Source of the DNA: Distichodus sexfasciatus
Lineage: Eukaryota > Chordata > Actinopteri > Characiformes > Distichodontidae
DNA length: 64,000 nucleotides
Direction of reading: 5' to 3'
NCBI GenBank assembly: GCA_032718565.1
Contig: JAVGVS010000001.1
Span: 2,117,896 to 2,181,895 of the forward strand
Both the position numbers and the translations under genes were made by a program. Of this stretch, positions 1 to 11,648 are shown in pieces. The first letter of the stretch is position 1, and the number at the start of each line of letters is the position of its first letter. The notes beneath the pieces are model-generated. The model saw only the letters and a program-made list of their open reading frames with translations, made no database searches and had not been told where the DNA came from.

Positions 1-142
1 GTAGAGGACCAGTGGGACAGCAGTGCTTGGGGACGGTACCTCGCTCATGAGTAACTCAGTGGTAACTTTAATGGCCCTGATTCAACTCTGCACCTTTCTG
101 ATCACGGGTGAACACTCCCTGCCGCTACGCCACCAACTGCCT
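1..142 (-). repeat. Family A SINE, cut by window start
   Basis: On the reverse strand: tRNA-like head (ggcagttggtggcgtagcgg), then the ggtacc-rich body 'tcatgagcgaggtaccgtcc'. The B box is decayed. It abuts the AT microsatellite downstream. Confidence 0.8.
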
Positions 143-159
143 CGTGATTTTTATAACAC

Positions 160-200
160 GGGGTTATATATATGTGTGTATATATATGTGTATATATATG

Positions 201-231
<31 letters not shown>

Positions 232-322
232 GTGTATATATATGTGTGTATATATATATGTGTATATATATATGTATATATATGTATATATATGTGTATA
301 TATATATATGTGTGTATATATA

Positions 323-377
<55 letters not shown>

Positions 378-405
378 ATATGTATATATATATATATATA
401 TGTCT
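160..405. repeat. TA/TG microsatellite
   Basis: Alternating tatata and tgtgta/tatatg blocks, about 245 bp. It generates tyrosine/isoleucine open frames on both strands (158 codons and less) that are not genes. Confidence 0.97.
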
Positions 406-1599
406 ATTTCTATTTTGCCAAGTGTGTTCAAGTACTGTCCCCTTAAAACATATATATAAATTTAAAGCCATTTACAAAAAAATATACAAAAATAATTGAA
501 AATAATCAACATGACATGATTACAGGTTGTGAAATGTTAGTTTTGACATGGCAACAATGGGTATGACTGTGTTGGTAGGAGATGTTTCAGTTTATTTTGG
601 TTAAATCCATGCCCCTAAATTTTCAAAAGGTTACATAGACTAGAGAGTAGGGCTGGAAGTTATGACCTCAAATCAGTATTGCGATTAACTGAACATTTTA
701 CATTGGTATTGATTAATAAATGTTTTGCTTGTTTTAAATGAGGTTTTTGGCCTTATAGGTAGGGATTCACCAATCCAATACCTACATGAGATATCAGTCT
801 AATAATGGTCAGATAGCCTGAGCAGCTGTTGATAACAGTGAGCAGATCTATGGAACAGATCTATTTAATTAAGCTGTACACTTTTTCACTTTTTAGATGT
901 GTGTACACGTCATAACACGTTGTTAGCGGTGTTGTTAAAGCTATTTTGGTAATTATCGCTATCGGTACTAAATGAGTCATTTAAACCACACGCTGAAAGT
1001 CATGCATCAGCAGCGTATCGCAATAAAGTTATGCACGTTCGGAGCATTCGCTTTGACATTTGCGCTTAAAATGAAGCATGCTACCAGATGTTGCTTCACA
1101 ATCTTGGTGTCTTGAACATTTTAGCTACACAGTGTTAGCCGCCACAAAATTGCAGAACTGTGTTTAAACAACTATCATACCAGGCTCCCCTCAGTCTCCT
1201 CACAGCTGATTAATTTAGCACTGGTATTAGATCAGTACTCGGGGCCAGCCGATACCCAACAAAGCCCAGAGAGATCTAGTCTAAGAGATGATTTTAGCAT
1301 CTGTCCCGTTATTATGGATCAATGTTTTGAGTTTCTGCAGGTTCCTCTCACCTCAGCCCCTTTAACCTCCATCAGCGCCTGTGTGTTGGTCCAGGTTGAA
1401 GGTAACGCGTCCCTCTGGAGCAGGAGGCAGTAATTACCTCTGACCTCTCCACTTTCTGGGCTTGACACATTCCAGGCTCCCCCTGCTCTCACGACCCCAT
1501 GGTCTGCCGAGACCCCTCTGAAGGTTCTTTTTGGTTTGTGTAAACACCAGCACTGTGATCCTCTGTAGAGCAGGAATTACTCACTGCATCACTCCACTC

Positions 1600-2320
1600 C
1601 TGACAACCTGGAAGGAGGAGAGAGGAGGAAGGTATAAAAGAGAGAGGGACGGGCTGGAGGAGAGATGAGGGATGGCAGACGGAAGACTGGAGAAAGAAAG
1701 AGGTGGAGAGAGACAGAAAAGAGATGGGCTAGAGAGACAGGAGTAGTGAGCTAAGAAGAGAGAGACAGACAGAGGGTGAGGAGGAATAGCAGACACAGAA
1801 GAGAGATATGAGAATAGGGAAAGAGATGGGGAGAGAGAGAGAAAGTAAAGTAAAAGATAGAGACGGTAGGACGGGGGGGAGAGAGACGTGAGGAGAAAGA
1901 CAATACCAGAAGAAAAGAGAGTGAGAGAGATGGGAGGAAAGAGAGGTAGACAGAAGGTAATAGAAAGCGAGCGTGTGTGGAGCGTGTGGAGAGGGAGAGA
2001 GAGGGAGTGAGTGTGTGGAGAGACAGAGTGAGAGAGTGTGTGGAGAGAGAGAGTGAGAGAGTGTGTGGAGAGAGAGTGAGAGAGTGTGTGGAGAGAGAGT
2101 GAGAGAGTGTGTGGAGAGAGAGTGAGAGTGTGTGGAGAGACAGAGTGAGGGTGTGTGGAGAGACAGAGTGAGGGTGTGTGGAGAGACAGAGTGAGAGAGT
2201 GTGTGGAGAGACAGAGTGAGAGAGTGTGTGGAGAGAGAGAGAGAGTGTGTGGAGAGAGAGAGAGAGAGAGAGTGTGTGGAGAGAGAGAGAGAGAGAGAGA
2301 GACAGTGTGTGGAGGGAGAG
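1600..2320. repeat. Purine-rich tract with gtgtgtggagagagagtgaga minisatellite
   Basis: 1600-1965 is irregular GA-rich. 1966-2320 is a tandem array with a ~20-24-bp unit (gagtgtgtggagagacagag), about 15 copies. Apparent 250-275-codon reverse frames (Ser/Leu/His-rich) are translations of this array. Confidence 0.93.
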
Positions 2321-2499
2321 AGGAGCAGAGTAAGAAAAGCATGAGAGTGAAGGACGGAAGGAGAGGAGTGATGTGGAGAGCGATAGAGGGGAGAAGATAG
2401 ACAGAGCAGGTGTGAGATCGGAAGGTCAGAAAAAGAGATGTAGGAGTGGAAAGAGAAGGATGTCATGTTAGTGTAGTCGACAGTGTGTGTGTGTGTGTG

Positions 2500-2870
2500 T
2501 TGTAGTACTGTAGCGCTGTTATCCCGGGCTGCTGCTGCATGTCTGGCTCGTCTCACCTGCAGCCGTGTTCCTGCACAGTGTCAATGCTGCTCGTGAGCCG
2601 GAGCCTCTCCCAATGCTTATCTCCCTCCATCTGCACGCTTTCATAAGCGCTGACATATTTATGAAAGGCGCCGGGCCGCGCAGCCTTCACCTCCCGCTCC
2701 GGACGCCTCTGCCGCGCCGCGATAAAGCGCAGATTCACTTAGACAGGAAATAGCATGGGACCGGCCTGACCCAGACCGATCGACCCACCGGTACCGGGAC
2801 TCCAGCCGCCGTTCTGAACCCGCCTAATCGCCGCCGTGCCCTGTCAAGCGCCGTGCCGGTTAGCAGGGGT
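2500..2870. promoter_or_regulatory. CpG-rich block, candidate internal promoter
   Basis: Locally GC- and CpG-rich (ccgggccgcgcagc, gccgcgccgcgataaagcgc, cgccgccgtgcc) in an otherwise AT-biased, CpG-poor intron. A tatttatgaaag sequence lies at 2657. It is 6.4 kb before the first visible exon. No initiating exon could be recognised, so a promoter role is only a possibility. Confidence 0.3.
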
Positions 2871-3865
2871 TAGAGAGCTAACGGCGTTGTGTTTTTTTTC
2901 CTTTAATACGTCTCGTGGCGTGGCGAGTTGCAAAATCGGGACCTTTTTGTTCCTGGCGACATGTTTCTAAAACCAGCGGCGGATTGAAAGCAGGATTGAT
3001 TTTCCCATTCATTCTGATCAATGGAGCCAGGTTTAAGTGCAGCAAGGGTGCTCTTTGAATAACGATCAATATTTGACCCTGCAAATAATTTTGACATCTA
3101 TACATTTAGGATTGGCTTTAGCGAAGTCCCCCGAGGCTCCCCGTTTCCAGCCATATTGGCCCCTCGTGTTGTTTTAATGTTTTATGACTTTCGCTGAGTC
3201 CGCAGTCTGTCGACCGTCTGTCCGTTTATTAGCCTGCAGGTTGTGTGCTTAATAACTCGTCCTTGTTGAAGATTTTTTACATGGTGTTGAATTTCTGCAG
3301 TTGCATTTGAAGCTTGTTAGCTTTTTGAAATATCTTTCTCATATTCCTCAGTCCAAGAGTTTATACTAGTTTAAGACCAGCACAAGGTTAATTTCCCCTC
3401 GTGTATCTATAAAGTTGCATCACGATACATCATTATATTGATTTATTGCACAGCGATTCGATGTCTGCCAGTATCAAAAAGCCTGGGATGAAGCGAGTTT
3501 GATTCGATTCATTTCAGGATCCGGCGACTGATCTGAGACGATATCATGTTCTTATTAAACACAAGACACTTCCATTCATATCAAATCACAAGAAACTAAA
3601 TATCCATTTTTATTCCTGAGTTCAGCCAGATGTTTATCTAGACAATACACACACTTCATTTTGATTAAAAGTAGATGTCCTGTTGAACATAAAGTGACGT
3701 TACATCATGTATGTCTGGTGGATATTCTCATTTTGGATCAAGGCTATGTACTCATTGATTTCAGTTAATATCTCAATATAGATCGATACATCGCGACGGC
3801 TCTGCCCTGTGCCAACAAGAAGATGAAATAGTGACGAGAAACTGAAACGAGAGAGAGAGAGAGAG

Positions 3866-4495
3866 ACCAGTCGCTTGTCGCAACGGGAGGTTTCCGAGAA
3901 AAACGAGCGTTCATGTTGCGTGGGGTAAAATTTTGGATTTTTTGTTTTCAGTGTTTTGAAACAGTGGAAGGTCTATACTGTACTGTTGTGAATAAATTTC
4001 GCTGAAAAACTTACCCTTTCCATCCTAAAAACGTGACTTTCTTGAGGTGAGGAATTCAATTCCAGCAGAATGTTAAAAGTTTCTGTTTTGACCGCTCTAC
4101 TTCAATATTTACGGTAAATCCACTCATTGACTAGCGTGAAGATATTTCTCTGGAATCCATCTTCGTCTCCCGAGTTCAGTTAACCTAACGCAGGTAGGCT
4201 ATCCGTGTGGCTGTGAATGCAGCGTAGGCTACCGTAAATACAAAGGTAGCCGCGACCGCACCAAATGTCTGTGAGTGCTACGGCGATAGTCAACTTCAAA
4301 GGTGAATTTCTCCATTTCTCACTTGGCGTCACAGGAGAAACCCGACTCATTTGAATGTTGATATCTCAGTCATATGTCATCCGATACATTCGATATAGGT
4401 ATCGTTTTGAAGCCTGATTTATGCCCTTTCACAAAAACTTACTCAATTTTGAAAATTTGCGACAAGCGACTGGTTTTGCCGTGGAGGGTCACAAA
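3866..4495 (+). mobile_element. ~640-bp terminal-inverted-repeat element, copy 1
   Basis: The right end reads 'cgacaagcgactggttttgc' then cgtggagggtcac; the left begins with the complement 'accagtcgcttgtcgcaa'. The outermost left ~16 bp are missing and replaced by a GA microsatellite (3850-3866). The whole interior is the reverse complement of the copies at 48108 and 62194. No transposase frame. The open frame crossing 4374-4736 starts inside this element and is not a gene. Superfamily not recognised. Confidence 0.85.
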
Positions 4496-5212
4496 TGAGT
4501 ATTCCTTATATCATCCAAATAAACCCCGACAACTTTTTGCCGTCATGGAAATGAGTCTACACACTTTCCTGAAAGTAACAGAAAAAAGACAGATTATGAA
4601 GCAGCTCCTGATGAAGAGTGAGGAAAAAGATTTAAGAACCGAGAGGGTGGGAGTCGGGTGTGGAGGAGAGATAGAGGAGCGAGGAAGCGAGATGGATGGA
4701 GCAAGAGAGAGAGAACACCAGACAGAGTGCGTGTGAGAGAGCGAGCCCAGGCTGAGCTAAAGAGCGAGATGGATGGAGCGATGGAGATATGCAGCGATGA
4801 GTAACGACCCCCAGGGCGGCAGTTCCAGCCCCGCGGAGATCTCGTCGTCCTCGCAGCCTCCGCCTCGTCTTCTCAAACTCTCCATTCTGCATCCGCACCC
4901 GTCATCCGCCCCTGACGCACCATCCGTTATCCGCCCTCTCTATCACCTTCATGCTGGCGCTTGATGTATCGGGAGCAGAGGCGCCACATCCGAACGAACA
5001 GAGGCCCTCTATTGAAGATGAGAGTCAGCAAATTGGAGTCAGTTAATCCCTGATGTGCAGGTGTTGATGGTGTGCTGATGACTCGACATGATGGATGCTG
5101 GGAAGCGGAGATTTACAGAACTGGGATGTTGCTTTCTCAGTTCCTGCAGTTATGCTCCTTAACTGTTTACCCGCCAGTGTCAGATCTTTTGTGGTGTCCA
5201 TGGGGAACCTGC

Positions 5213-5292
5213 AGAGCAGTGGGCATCTGACGGGCAGCACCCGGGGAACATTGCTTGGGGACGGTACCTGGCTTGTACATACCTCAGTGGTG
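5213..5292 (-). repeat. Family A SINE fragment
   Basis: Middle body only: 'gcagtgggcatctgacgggc' to 'cttggggacggtacctggct'. Neither the tRNA head nor the tail is present. Confidence 0.65.
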
Positions 5293-5806
5293 TGGGATTT
5301 GAGTTTGAGGCTTCTCCTTCTATAGCACTGTAATGGACACCAGCTGTTTATGCAGTGGGGTGTGTGTGAGTGGAGAGTGAGTCTTAAGCACAGAATTCAG
5401 ACTTCGGATAGATGATCAGTTGATATAGAACTAGACTCTCTGACCACAGTGTTTGATTACGATGGTGCTGGTTGGACCACACATTGGCTTTATGACAGCA
5501 TTCATACCTCTGAAGATAAGCCTTTGTTGGGCCTTGCCAGTTCTTGGTTGGGAGGCCGAGTAGGAAGGCTGGGTTGCTGCTGTTTGAGGTGTCGGGGACA
5601 CCAACAGGGGGCACCTTCGTGTGGTCAGTGTGGATCCCAGTGCAGTGACAGTGCGCTTTAAAATTGTTGCTATCCATCAGATATGAAACGTCTGTAAGAT
5701 CCCTGGCCAAAAAAATTGGGATGGAGCCCTTATGTCCTGGTAGTAATCTGGCCTCCTAATCATCCCCTAACTCTAAATGAGAGAATACTCATAGTCACTG
5801 TAAAGC

Positions 5807-5885
5807 GAAAATAATTCTTTGGAAATGAATGAATGTTCTACAGTACTTTTCTAGAACATTCATTCATTTCCAAAGAATTATTTTC
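5807..5885. repeat. Perfect 34-bp inverted repeat with 11-nt loop
   Basis: Arm 5807-5840 starts gaaaataattctttggaaat; arm 5852-5885 is its exact complement, ending aattattttc. The loop is cagtacttttc. No mismatch was seen across 34 pairs. It could extrude as a cruciform or, if transcribed with the intron, fold into a pre-miRNA-sized hairpin. Confidence 0.95.
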
Positions 5886-5968
5886 CAGAAATAATGGTCT
5901 GTAGAGGGACACTCCACCCAAAAATGAAACAGGAGACAGGGGAAAAAAAAATGGCCCGGGGAAGCTCG

Positions 5969-6168
5969 TACCGTTATGATTAGGGTGTTTTCCCCGCGAT
6001 CAGAAGGTACCACTGCGGTACTCATGAGGAAGGTACCGTCCCCAATCACTGCTTCACGAGTGCTGCCCGTCAGCTGCACACTGCTCCTTCATGGTATAGG
6101 TCAGAGGACATGTTTTGTTGTGGTGCACTGTGGGCTGTGGTGTGTTAACAATGACGAATCACTTACTT
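5969..6168 (+). repeat. Family A SINE, B box deleted
   Basis: Runs from taccgttatgattagggtgt through 'ggtactcatgaggaaggtac' to the tail tgtgttaacaatgacgaatc. The sequence jumps from gatcagaa straight to ggtaccactg, losing the ggttcgaatcc promoter box. Confidence 0.78.
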
Positions 6169-6894
6169 CTGGATTAGAAGTTATATTTATTGTTCAAGCC
6201 AACTGTTCAGAATTTCTGCTGTTCTGAATGTGGTCTAAATCACACCTCTTTATTCTTCAAACAGTCTACAGCCTTTAGTTTGTTAGTTAAGCTGTTTTGT
6301 CACACAGTGTTTAGTTTTAGGTGTTTTAGCTAGTGTGCATGTGTGTGTGTGCAACAGAGCTCCCCTTTGTACAAAGCTGCTGCGGTGTGATGCTAGGTTA
6401 CTGATATCTGCATCTGACAGCAGCTTTTTCAAGCTTATCTTTCAGCCGGCAGGGCTGATATTAATAGATGCTTCTGTAAATAGTTTTGCTAATTCCATTA
6501 AAATGCCACTCCGGCTGACTTATCAGAGCAGGGTTACTGGCGTCTCCGCTGAAGACGTTTGCTGGGAGGAGCGTTAGATGCTGGTGGCGTGTGACTGCGA
6601 GGAGACGTGCTGAAAGGCTTGCGCGACCGCGCCGACCGAACCGGCGCACATTCTGTCTGCACGTCGCGTTTGATTATACAGTGATGGGAAGAAAAGCTGT
6701 CTTCTTCTCTTACTTCACGTCCATGGAAAGAGAAAAAGATTGAGCCGTTCTTTCATGACATTTAAAGGCTCACTTATGCACTCATACTTCTGTCCGTATT
6801 CCATCTCTCTGCATGTTTTCTTAAGGTTTTACAGTGACGGATGAAATAGAGCAGGCCCATGGGGTATTGGCAGATAAACTAAAAAAAAGCACCG

Positions 6895-7006
6895 TTTCCC
6901 CCCGAGCAAGGCCCTTAACTTCAAGTTGCGCCATCGAGACTGCCCTGCGTGGAAGTCACTCTAGTGGATAAAAGTGTCTGCCAAATGACAAAAATGTAAA
7001 TGTACT
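6895..7006 (+). repeat. Family B SINE, 3' half
   Basis: tttccccccgagcaaggccc, ttaacttcaagttgcgccat, and tail aaaagtgtctgccaaatgac aaaaatgtaaa. The tRNA head is missing. Confidence 0.82.
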
Positions 7007-7119
7007 GTAAATGTTTGGACAGTGTACTACAGTTCATTGGTGGTATTACTCAAAACCAAACAAAACAAGCACATCTGGTCACATATTTTGATGCGATCAG
7101 GGTTCTCACAGATCAACTT

Positions 7120-7880
7120 TTCCAACGTACCACTGCATCATTTCAGCAATCTTCATTATTTCAACCTTTACTATTGGACCTTTGAGCAAGAGGTACCTTT
7201 ACTGCTAAATGTTAACTTGCTCGGTGGTACCTTAACCTCACAGTGATACCTTTACTGCTCAGTGGGGCCTGTATCTCACCTAGTCGCACCTTCACCACTA
7301 ACTGGTAACATGCTCAATGATACTTTAACTAGTTAGTGGAACCTTGCCCGGTGGTACATTTATAGCTCAATGGTACCTTGGTCAGTGAAACTTAACACTC
7401 TGTAGTGCCTTGTTCCCTGGTTCCTTTACCACTCAGTGGTACCTCTACTGCTCTGTGATACCCTGCTCAGTGGGACTTGTACCTCACTTTGTGGCACCTT
7501 TACCACTAATTCATAATCTCAATTCTCAATAGTACGTTTATAGCTGAGTGGAACTTTCCCTTTTGGTACCTTGGTCAGTGGTACTTTTAACGCCCACTGG
7601 TACCTCTACAGCTCAGTGGTACCCTGCTCAGTGGGACTTGTACTTTACTTGTTAATGTGGTAACACGCTTAATGGTACATTTATAGCTCAGTGGAACCTT
7701 GAATTTTTGGTGCCTCAGTCAGTGGTACCTTTAATGCTCAGAGTTACCTTTATGTTACTGCAATAGCACCTTTAGCGCTCAGTGGCACTTTCACTGCTCA
7801 GAGGTATCTTGCTTAGTAGGCCCTTTACTGTTTAATGGTACCCTTTCAACCCAGTGGAACCTTTCCCAGTGAGAATGGTC
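7120..7880 (+). repeat. Degenerate array of ggtacctttactgctcagtg-like motifs
   Basis: About 35 diverged ~20-bp motifs (cagtggtacctttactgctc and variants), with higher-order repeats. 'gtgggacttgtac' recurs at about 7474 and 7632, with a variant at 7262. 'gtacatttatagctcagtgg'-like segments recur at about 7354, 7530 and 7672. Old, unequal-exchange-type structure; no coding potential. Confidence 0.85.
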
Positions 7881-9198
7881 ATATCCCCTAGGCACTGCCC
7901 TTGTTAACTGACCCCTGCTCCTACACGTATGCGTCAAATGCAGAGCTTGCGTCATACTGGTCCTCTGTGTGTCATGACAGTGACTCACATTTCACTAAAC
8001 CAAGACCCCTGGTGCTCTACCCCCTAGATCACCGCCTCTATGCCAACTTCCATGCCAGTGTGAAGGATGCATGAAGTATGTCGCATGGTTTGCACATTTA
8101 TTTGTGGACATCGAGGGCATAAATACGCTGTTGATGAGAGCATTTCTGTCTCCATCAGGCCCACTTTTGGAACACTCCAAACCTAATAGGTTCCTGTGCC
8201 AGAGCTTGTTAGGTGTGGTATGGAGGAGTTTGCCTCCCAGCATGGTGGGGCCACCGTGTGTATAATAAGAAGTCCAGCAGGTCTCGGTTATTATGGCCCT
8301 GATGAAGAGGGATTTGTGAGCTATACGTCTGCGCGTCCGGATCGTGCTCCTCTCCAGGGCCGGTGATTAGGGCTAATTGTCCGGATGGAGAGGGGCCTCA
8401 CGACGCCTGCACCTCCGCACAGCCGGGGGTCCGGAGGAGGCAGCATCCCCTTAATACCTCGCTGCCTCCTGGGGGGAGCAGTGAGCAAAATCTGGAACCC
8501 CAGGGGGCGTTCAGGCCCAGCAGATCCTGTTCTTCCTGAGGAGGAGGAGTGAGTGGAAGCTTGTCCACTGAAGCATGTATGCCTAGGGGAGGAGGAGGAG
8601 GATGAAGAAGCTGAGATGGGCTCTGAATGGGAACACAGCATCAAGGAAGTTGGAAACTAATTCTGTCTGTCTCTCTAAATCTCGCTCTTTCTCTCTCTCT
8701 CTCCGTGATGATCTGTTAAGTGGTGGCAATCTGTTTTCTGCTGAAATGTGTCAGGTGTTCTCAGATCCCACAGCAATCTTACTGCTTTCCACCATATGAC
8801 ATTTTTAAACCTGAAGGGAAATAATTCTATTCTGGGGGCACTTTAATATTCAGTAGGATGGCTGTAAAACCTGTGGAGGTTTTACATGATATAGACTGGG
8901 ACTCGCGTTGGAGCGCAGTGGTGTATTTTAGGGCCGGATAAAGGTGAAGTGGTTGAGAGGGGCAGTTGTCCAAAATGTCAGTGAAACTCTAAAGGCTGTG
9001 TCCCTCTTCTGGGTATCGAGCGTGTTGCTCAAAATAACAAATATTTTCTATAATGTCTATTAGGTTGAAGTGACGCAGTGTTGCTCAAATCTCAGTTGCA
9101 TTTTTCCATTTTGTAAAGAAATATCAAGCACGAATGAGGACTTTTTGAAATCTGACAACTGCCTTAATATGGTTGTGTGTATGTTTGTGTGTTTTCAG

Positions 9199-9296
9199 AC
9201 ACTCCATTGATGGTGAGGAGCAGTAGTGATTCGGCTCTGGGACCCACAGGAGAGAACGGACCGCCTCACAGTGAAGAGCAGAATGACAGACCGACT
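9199..9296 (+). CDS. pard3b: pard3b exon, linker before PDZ1 (first exon in window)
   Basis: A 98-nt exon between a gttttcag acceptor and a gtaaga donor. Two bases finish a codon split with the upstream exon, then 32 codons read TPLMVRSSSDSALGPTGENG and continue to ...NDRPT, ending in phase 0. The TPL(L/M)VRxSSD core matches the human PARD3B linker after the N-terminal oligomerisation domain; PARD3 has a related RRSSDPAL segment. The S-S-S-D stretch is a plausible phosphorylation site, but that is inference. The exon supplying the first base of the split codon was not found in the 9.2 kb upstream. Paralogue assignment rests on the later exons, which fit PARD3B better than PARD3. Confidence 0.85.
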
Positions 9297-9441
9297 GTAA
9301 GAAACACGCACACATCACTTCTGCTGCTTATTGTGTGTAATGTGCTTTATAAATAGCTTGTGTCTCTCAAATGTAGGGAAAGTTGATCGCTACAGATAAG
9401 AGTGTCTTTCGATAAGTATGAATATGTAAATGTGTTATTCC

Positions 9442-10349
9442 TAGAGGTGTGAACCTTCACTGCTCTCACGATTGGGTTCATTAAGATTATTAGGTCAACG
9501 TTTCGACTTAATACAATATCTTGATGCATCACAATGCATCGCAGCAGTTTTTCTACATAACTTCACATTGCACGCAGATTGGGCATGGATTTTATGCCGT
9601 AGCCAGAAAATCACCAAACAATGTCATTATGATATGATAAAGCTGCTTCAATTGCTTCTGGGGTGGTAACCACCGCCGCCTGACGGCGAGAAGGTCCTGG
9701 GTTTGAACCCCGGGGACGGCCGTAGGGCCATTCTGTGTGGAGTTTGCATGCTCTGCCCGTGTTTGCGTGGGTTTTCTCCGGGTGCTCTGGTTTCCTTCCA
9801 TAGTCCAAAGGCATGCAATATAGGTTAATTGGCGACTTTAAAATGGCCCCAATAATGTGTGAATGTGTGTGGGATTGTGTGTGTGTGTGCCCTGCGGTGT
9901 GTTGGCACCTGCCCAGGGTCGTTCCCTGCCTTGCGCCCGTACTCTGGTACGCCCCGACCCCTGTTGGGATTGAGCAGTTCAGATAATGAATGATTTAATG
10001 AATTGCTTCTGTCCCAGGGACCACCACTCAGAATAAACAGTGGGTGGGGAGGAGTATTTTTGTATTACTTTTTAAATATTTGTGCTAAATTCATTATTCA
10101 TAAAGATGCCCAAATCATTTGGAAATGTTTTGAAAAAGGGAAAAAGGAATTTTTAAAAAGTGATTTCAATAGTGAAACGGCACTGCATGTGACGGACCAC
10201 CAGCCATGTCGCCGTGGACCACTAGGGGGCAGTGGACAGCTGTTTAAAACCTCCGTTATAATCGATTATGGTCTTCCATTGCATCGATGCAGAATCGTCC
10301 ACCTCTGCATTGCGATGGGTTGATTATGTGATTAATTTCGACACCCCTA
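9442..10349 (+). mobile_element. hAT-type non-autonomous element with nested SINE
   Basis: Starts tagaggtgtgaacc and ends gacacccccta-like (…cgacacccccta region at 10340-10349). It is flanked by a perfect 8-bp duplication gttattcc (9434-9441 and 10350-10357), the hAT signature. A DANA-like SINE (9661-10000) is inserted within it. Homologous copies lie at about 14380-14873 and 53948-54581. No coding capacity seen. Confidence 0.9.
9661..10000 (+). repeat. DANA/Mermaid-like tRNA-derived SINE, full length
   Basis: The tRNA-like head is followed by the conserved core 'tctgtgtggagtttgcatgc' and 'tgggttttctccgggtgctc', with a tail ending in aatgaatgattta. Flanked by an 11-bp target duplication aattgcttctg (9650-9660 and 10001-10011), both halves of which belong to the hAT element it entered. 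The core is shared with the zebrafish DANA SINE (from memory). Confidence 0.9.
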
Positions 10350-11391
10350 GTTATTCCTAATTAATTCAATATCATTTCTATTATTGTGTAATAATAGTAA
10401 TACAGATATTATAAAGTGATTTTGGTCAGCAATCACACATTGTTGTCAAATATTTATTCCACTCACGTTTTCTGACCGCTACTCCTCCTACTGTTCTTGT
10501 GCTAGAAACTCTAAAGTGTTCTGTTTCTGCATTCTTGGTACACACAGTCGTTCTCGAGTTCTGTCCATTTTTTCTTTAGTTTTTTCCCCTGTAGGCTGAC
10601 ATGGAGTTCAAATTTTGATGCTTTCCTGCCAGTGGCCGTCACCGTTCTTCACAAAGCCGCCAAAATCAGACCCATGGGCCTCTTCCCTTACCTGTGACCG
10701 TCATGACCCGCACTCGTCTTTCATCCTTTTTTCTGTTGTCTATTTCTGTTGTCACTCATTAAGAACACATGGGATTCGGCACTCGAAAGCTTTTCTTTGC
10801 CTGTTTTCACACGACACTCAACACAGTGCTTATGCCACCTCACTGAACCCACGTCTCAATCTGTTTCCACCAGCACTTGTCTTTTTGTTGCTTTTATCAT
10901 CGCTCGTTCTTTCCCCATTCACTTCAATGCATTTTATTCAAAGTCTTTCTTCCAGTTTGCACATCACAGCGTTATCGAGGGCTTCCGCCGTAAAACCTTT
11001 GCCAATTTAAAATGTGGACAAGGCCACTGTGTGGACCCCCAACAGGTGAAGCTAAAAGAAGGAGGAGAAGCTACAAAACTTGAGCAGACACATTGGCATT
11101 GCAGAAATGCATCTCTAGTTTTCTTTGTAATCTTCTAAATAGAAGCCCGAACCTGACTTACCGGCTTGTGCTTAGAGAAGACGGAACAGTCCAGAACAAA
11201 AGCAGCCATATTTGGAAACACTGGGCCCCTAGATGTGTTACTCTGCCTCCTGTGTGTCGCTAAATAGACCCACAAAGTCTCAGTCCCTTTCTTATCGTGG
11301 CTAAAATAACTACATGATGAATGGCTTGTTTAATCACAGCTCAATTTAGCATCAGAGCTGCGGTAGGATCAGCTGCTGTTGTAGAGGCAGC

Positions 11392-11648
11392 AGTGGGTGG
11401 CGTAATGGCAGGGTGTTCGCACCCCGTGATCAGAAGGTCGCAGGTTCGAATCCAGGGCTGGTAAAGTTACCACTGAGGTACTCATGAACAAGGTCCCCAA
11501 GCACTGCTCCCCGCTTGTTAGCTGCCCACTGCTCCTAGCTGCTCCTAGCTGCCCACGGATGCAGAGGTCACATTTGGTTGTGGTGCACTGTGTGCTGTGC
11601 TGTGGTGTGTTCACACTGACAAAATGATCACCCACTTTCACTTTCACA
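11392..11648 (+). repeat. Family A SINE, near full length
   Basis: A-box region tgggtggcgtaatggcaggg, B box gcaggttcgaatcc (11441-11454), and a body with a local duplication (agctgctcctagctgctcct). Ends caatcac-like aaaatgatcacccactttca. A good reference copy. Confidence 0.9.

Larger units (their letters stand above)
1..9198 (+). other. Partial intron upstream of the first visible pard3b exon
   Basis: No exon recognised. Besides the repeats listed separately, 764-1260 looks like a decayed hAT-type element: its start 'tagggattcaccaatccaat' resembles the termini seen at 52545, but no right end is found. 3425-3810 resembles a dispersed element also seen at 16475-17035 and 35640-35905. 8280-8600 is moderately GC-rich unique DNA with no clear frame homology. 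In 500-760, 1270-1580, 2880-3420, 4500-5210, 5300-5800, 6180-6890 and 7900-9190 I see nothing identifiable. Confidence 0.6.

Noticed and set aside
23..499. 158-codon Tyr/Ile-rich open frame and its reverse counterparts
   Set aside because: Translation of the TA/TG microsatellite at 160-405; open on several frames of both strands because the repeat lacks stops.
1581..2556. Reverse-strand 253- and 275-codon Ser/Leu/His-rich frames
   Set aside because: They follow the purine-rich minisatellite; no splice signals, domain or sequence complexity.
4374..4736. 120-codon frame with an ordinary-looking start
   Set aside because: Its first ~40 codons are the right end of a terminal-inverted-repeat element that recurs at 48108 and 62194; the rest is GA-rich.
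4780..4970. Possible coding exon (MERWRYAAMSNDPQGGSSSP...)
   Set aside because: No flanking splice sites of quality, no recognised family, and it does not match the PARD3B N-terminal region.
11392..11470. tRNA-like sequences with intact B boxes
   Set aside because: They are SINE heads: cloverleaf stems are broken, and each is followed by the same non-tRNA body and tail.
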